Origin: Pseudomonadota bacterium
Lineage (GTDB): Bacteria; Pseudomonadota; Gammaproteobacteria; Acidiferrobacterales; Acidiferrobacteraceae
Direction: 5' to 3'
NCBI GenBank assembly: GCA_021795255.1
Contig: JAJYPQ010000236.1
Coordinates: 1 to 6,513 of the forward strand
Length of the DNA stretch: 6,513 nucleotides
Shown one piece after another: positions 5,438 to 6,513 of this stretch (the stretch's first letter is position 1; each line of letters opens with the position of its first letter). The notes below the pieces were generated by a model. That model searched no databases, had not been told where the DNA came from, and saw nothing but the letters and a program-made list of their open reading frames with translations. A program made the translations under genes and the position numbers.

Positions 5438-5667
5438 ATTGCTCGACGGATATTGCTTATCTCGTGCGCATTCACATCTGTGACTAGTGTAGGAAATCGA
5501 CAAGGCTTTCTGATGCAAGTAACCCCGCCCATAGATGTAACGCCGCCATGGGTCCCACCCTCAGATCGGTTCACTACTTCGTACGTAACGAGCCATGCGC
5601 CCACCGTTACCAAGAAAATATCAGCCGCCGATAACCACACTCCAGCATTATAATCACAACCATTCAT
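5434..5667 (-). CDS. small predicted membrane protein coupled to the integrase
   Basis: This is a 77-residue protein of unknown function. Its ATG overlaps the integrase stop as ATGA (5667-5664), and GGGGAGG lies just upstream inside the integrase gene, so translation is probably coupled; this arrangement is the main argument that it is real. Residues 11-29 (VWLSAADIFLVTVGAWLVT) form one membrane helix, followed by YEVVNRSEGG, a segment typical of uncharacterised membrane proteins with a 'GAWLxAYEVVxxFxG' N-terminus. Beyond about residue 45 the sequence (CIRKPCRFPTLVTDVNAHEISNIRRAI) looks unlike a conserved domain, so the original C-terminus may have been replaced when the neighbouring restriction-modification block arrived. 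The stop lies just before the TTGACA of the methyltransferase promoter. Confidence 0.5.
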   Translation of the reverse strand: MNGCDYNAGVWLSAADIFLVTVGAWLVTYEVVNRSEGGTHGGVTSMGGVTCIRKPCRFPTLVTDVNAHEISNIRRAI

Positions 5668-6513
5668 CCCAACCTCCCCACCAGATCCTCGGCCCTCAAA
5701 TGCGTATACCGCTTGAGCATTTGTAGGGTCTTGTGCCCCGTAATCGCGGCGACCTCCATAGGATTCAACCCCTTCTCAAAGAGTCGGGAGGTCGCCTCAT
5801 GCCGCAGATCATGGAAGGTCAGGCCCTCGACCCCGGCCGCCTTGCAGACCCTCTCGAAGGCCTGGGAGATCGAATCGGGGCGCATACCCCACACGCGCCC
5901 GTCGATACGCCGGGGTAGCCGGTCCAGGACCCCCAGCGCCGCCGTGGAGAGCGGCACCCGGCGAGGCGTCCCGGTCTTCGTCTCGGGGATCAGGAGCACC
6001 CGCGCCTTACGGTCCAGGTGGTCCCAGCGCATGGCCGCGATCTCCCCGCGACGCATGGCGGTCTCGATGGCCCAGGTAATGAGGGGGCCTATCTCCCCGC
6101 CGTAGGTGACAGCGGCGGCCAACAGGCGGGGGAGTTCGTCGTCGACGAGGCGGCGGGTGCGGCCTGCAGGTAGCCGGGGCTTGCGGACCATCTCCACGGG
6201 GTTCGCGAGAGACGCCATGCCCCATTCCGCGCGAGCGACATTGAAGAGGTGGGAGAGCAGGGCGAGGTCGAGGCGGACCGTGTTCGGCCCGGCCCCTTCC
6301 GCTTGCCGCTGTTGCATAAAGGCCGCGATGTCCTTGCCCTGGATGCTCGCCATCGATCGCCGGGCCAGGGTGCGCGCCTGGAGCCCTTTCACGCGACGAC
6401 CTTCCCGATCGGCATTCTTCTTACCCGGCACGATCTCGCGCTGGTAGCGATCCAGTGCCTCGCGCAGGGTAGTGTTTTCGGCCTCGGCGCGGGAGACGAA
6501 TACGCCGCGCGCC
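5664..6513 (-). CDS. tyrosine recombinase / site-specific integrase (5' end outside window)
   Basis: This phage/island-type integrase would cut and rejoin DNA at att sites through a phosphotyrosine intermediate. The frame stays open to the window edge, reading ...GVFVSRAEAENTTLREALDR upstream of a GTG at 6431, so the start lies beyond 6513 and the GTG is internal. Counting from that GTG, the core-binding domain covers about 1-85 and the catalytic domain 95-250. Catalytic residues are R127 (TAMRRGE), K152 (PETKTGTPRR), H207 and R210 (FHDLRHEA), H233 (TGHKT) and Y242 (LKRYTHL). All six are present, so the enzyme should be active if its N-terminus is intact. It is noticeably GC-richer than the restriction-modification genes. 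Its C-terminal third has a diverged same-orientation relative at 323-575. Confidence 0.93.
   Translation of the reverse strand, partial: ARGVFVSRAEAENTTLREALDRYQREIVPGKKNADREGRRVKGLQARTLARRSMASIQGKDIAAFMQQRQAEGAGPNTVRLDLALLSHLFNVARAEWGMASLANPVEMVRKPRLPAGRTRRLVDDELPRLLAAAVTYGGEIGPLITWAIETAMRRGEIAAMRWDHLDRKARVLLIPETKTGTPRRVPLSTAALGVLDRLPRRIDGRVWGMRPDSISQAFERVCKAAGVEGLTFHDLRHEATSRLFEKGLNPMEVAAITGHKTLQMLKRYTHLRAEDLVGRLG

Noticed and set aside
5453..5653. Open plus-strand frame of 66 codons, Pro/Thr-rich
   Set aside because: It is antisense to the membrane ORF at 5434-5667, which has a ribosome-binding site, ATGA coupling and a clear membrane helix.
6106..6447. Open plus-strand frame of 113 codons
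   Set aside because: It is antisense to the integrase in GC-rich sequence, where long open shadow frames are expected.
1..6513. CRISPR arrays, rRNA, tRNA and insertion-sequence transposases
   Set aside because: I saw no regularly spaced repeats, no tRNA-like cloverleaf or rRNA sequence, and no transposase-like coding region.

Overview
This 6.5 kb window is an accessory, mobile-type region of a GC-rich bacterium, most likely a proteobacterium. That guess rests on an attC-like site of the proteobacterial integron type, a tyrosine integrase of the 'FHDLRHEATSRLFE..NPMEVAAITGHKTLQMLKRYTHLR' kind, and the generally high GC. No genus can be named from the sequence. The integrase at the right edge is visibly richer in GC than the block to its left, which suggests the middle has a different origin.

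Layout, left to right. Positions 12-81 resemble an integron attC site. A 34-codon membrane ORF follows (94-198), then a decayed tail and possibly half of a second attC, up to about 300. A remnant carrying only the C-terminal catalytic third of a tyrosine integrase (323-575, minus strand) abuts the 3' end of a membrane protein gene (576-1076, minus) that looks cut off at that junction. A short plus-strand ORF (1149-1421) and a second, complete member of the same membrane-protein type (1303-2151, minus) follow.

The centre is a complete Type II restriction-modification system. An XRE-family controller-like regulator (2344-2604, plus) overlaps the start of a PD-(D/E)xK-type endonuclease gene (2594-3676, plus). 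A 580-residue gamma-class N6-adenine methyltransferase (3620-5362, minus) converges on the endonuclease gene, and the two overlap by 57 bp at their 3' ends. A 40-bp imperfect palindrome ends exactly on the regulator's GTG start codon and encloses a likely -10 box, so it is a strong candidate for an autoregulatory operator.

To the right, a short membrane ORF (5434-5667, minus) is coupled by an ATGA overlap to a tyrosine integrase (5664-6513, minus) that keeps all its catalytic residues and runs off the window edge. The two integrase C-termini lie in the same orientation about 5.1 kb apart and bracket the restriction-modification block and the membrane-protein genes. This looks like an island built by successive integration or by recombination between related integrase genes. 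The system itself appears to be a recognisable controller-type restriction-modification module in a mobile setting. The least explained parts are the paired NxGxGPA membrane proteins and the operator arrangement.
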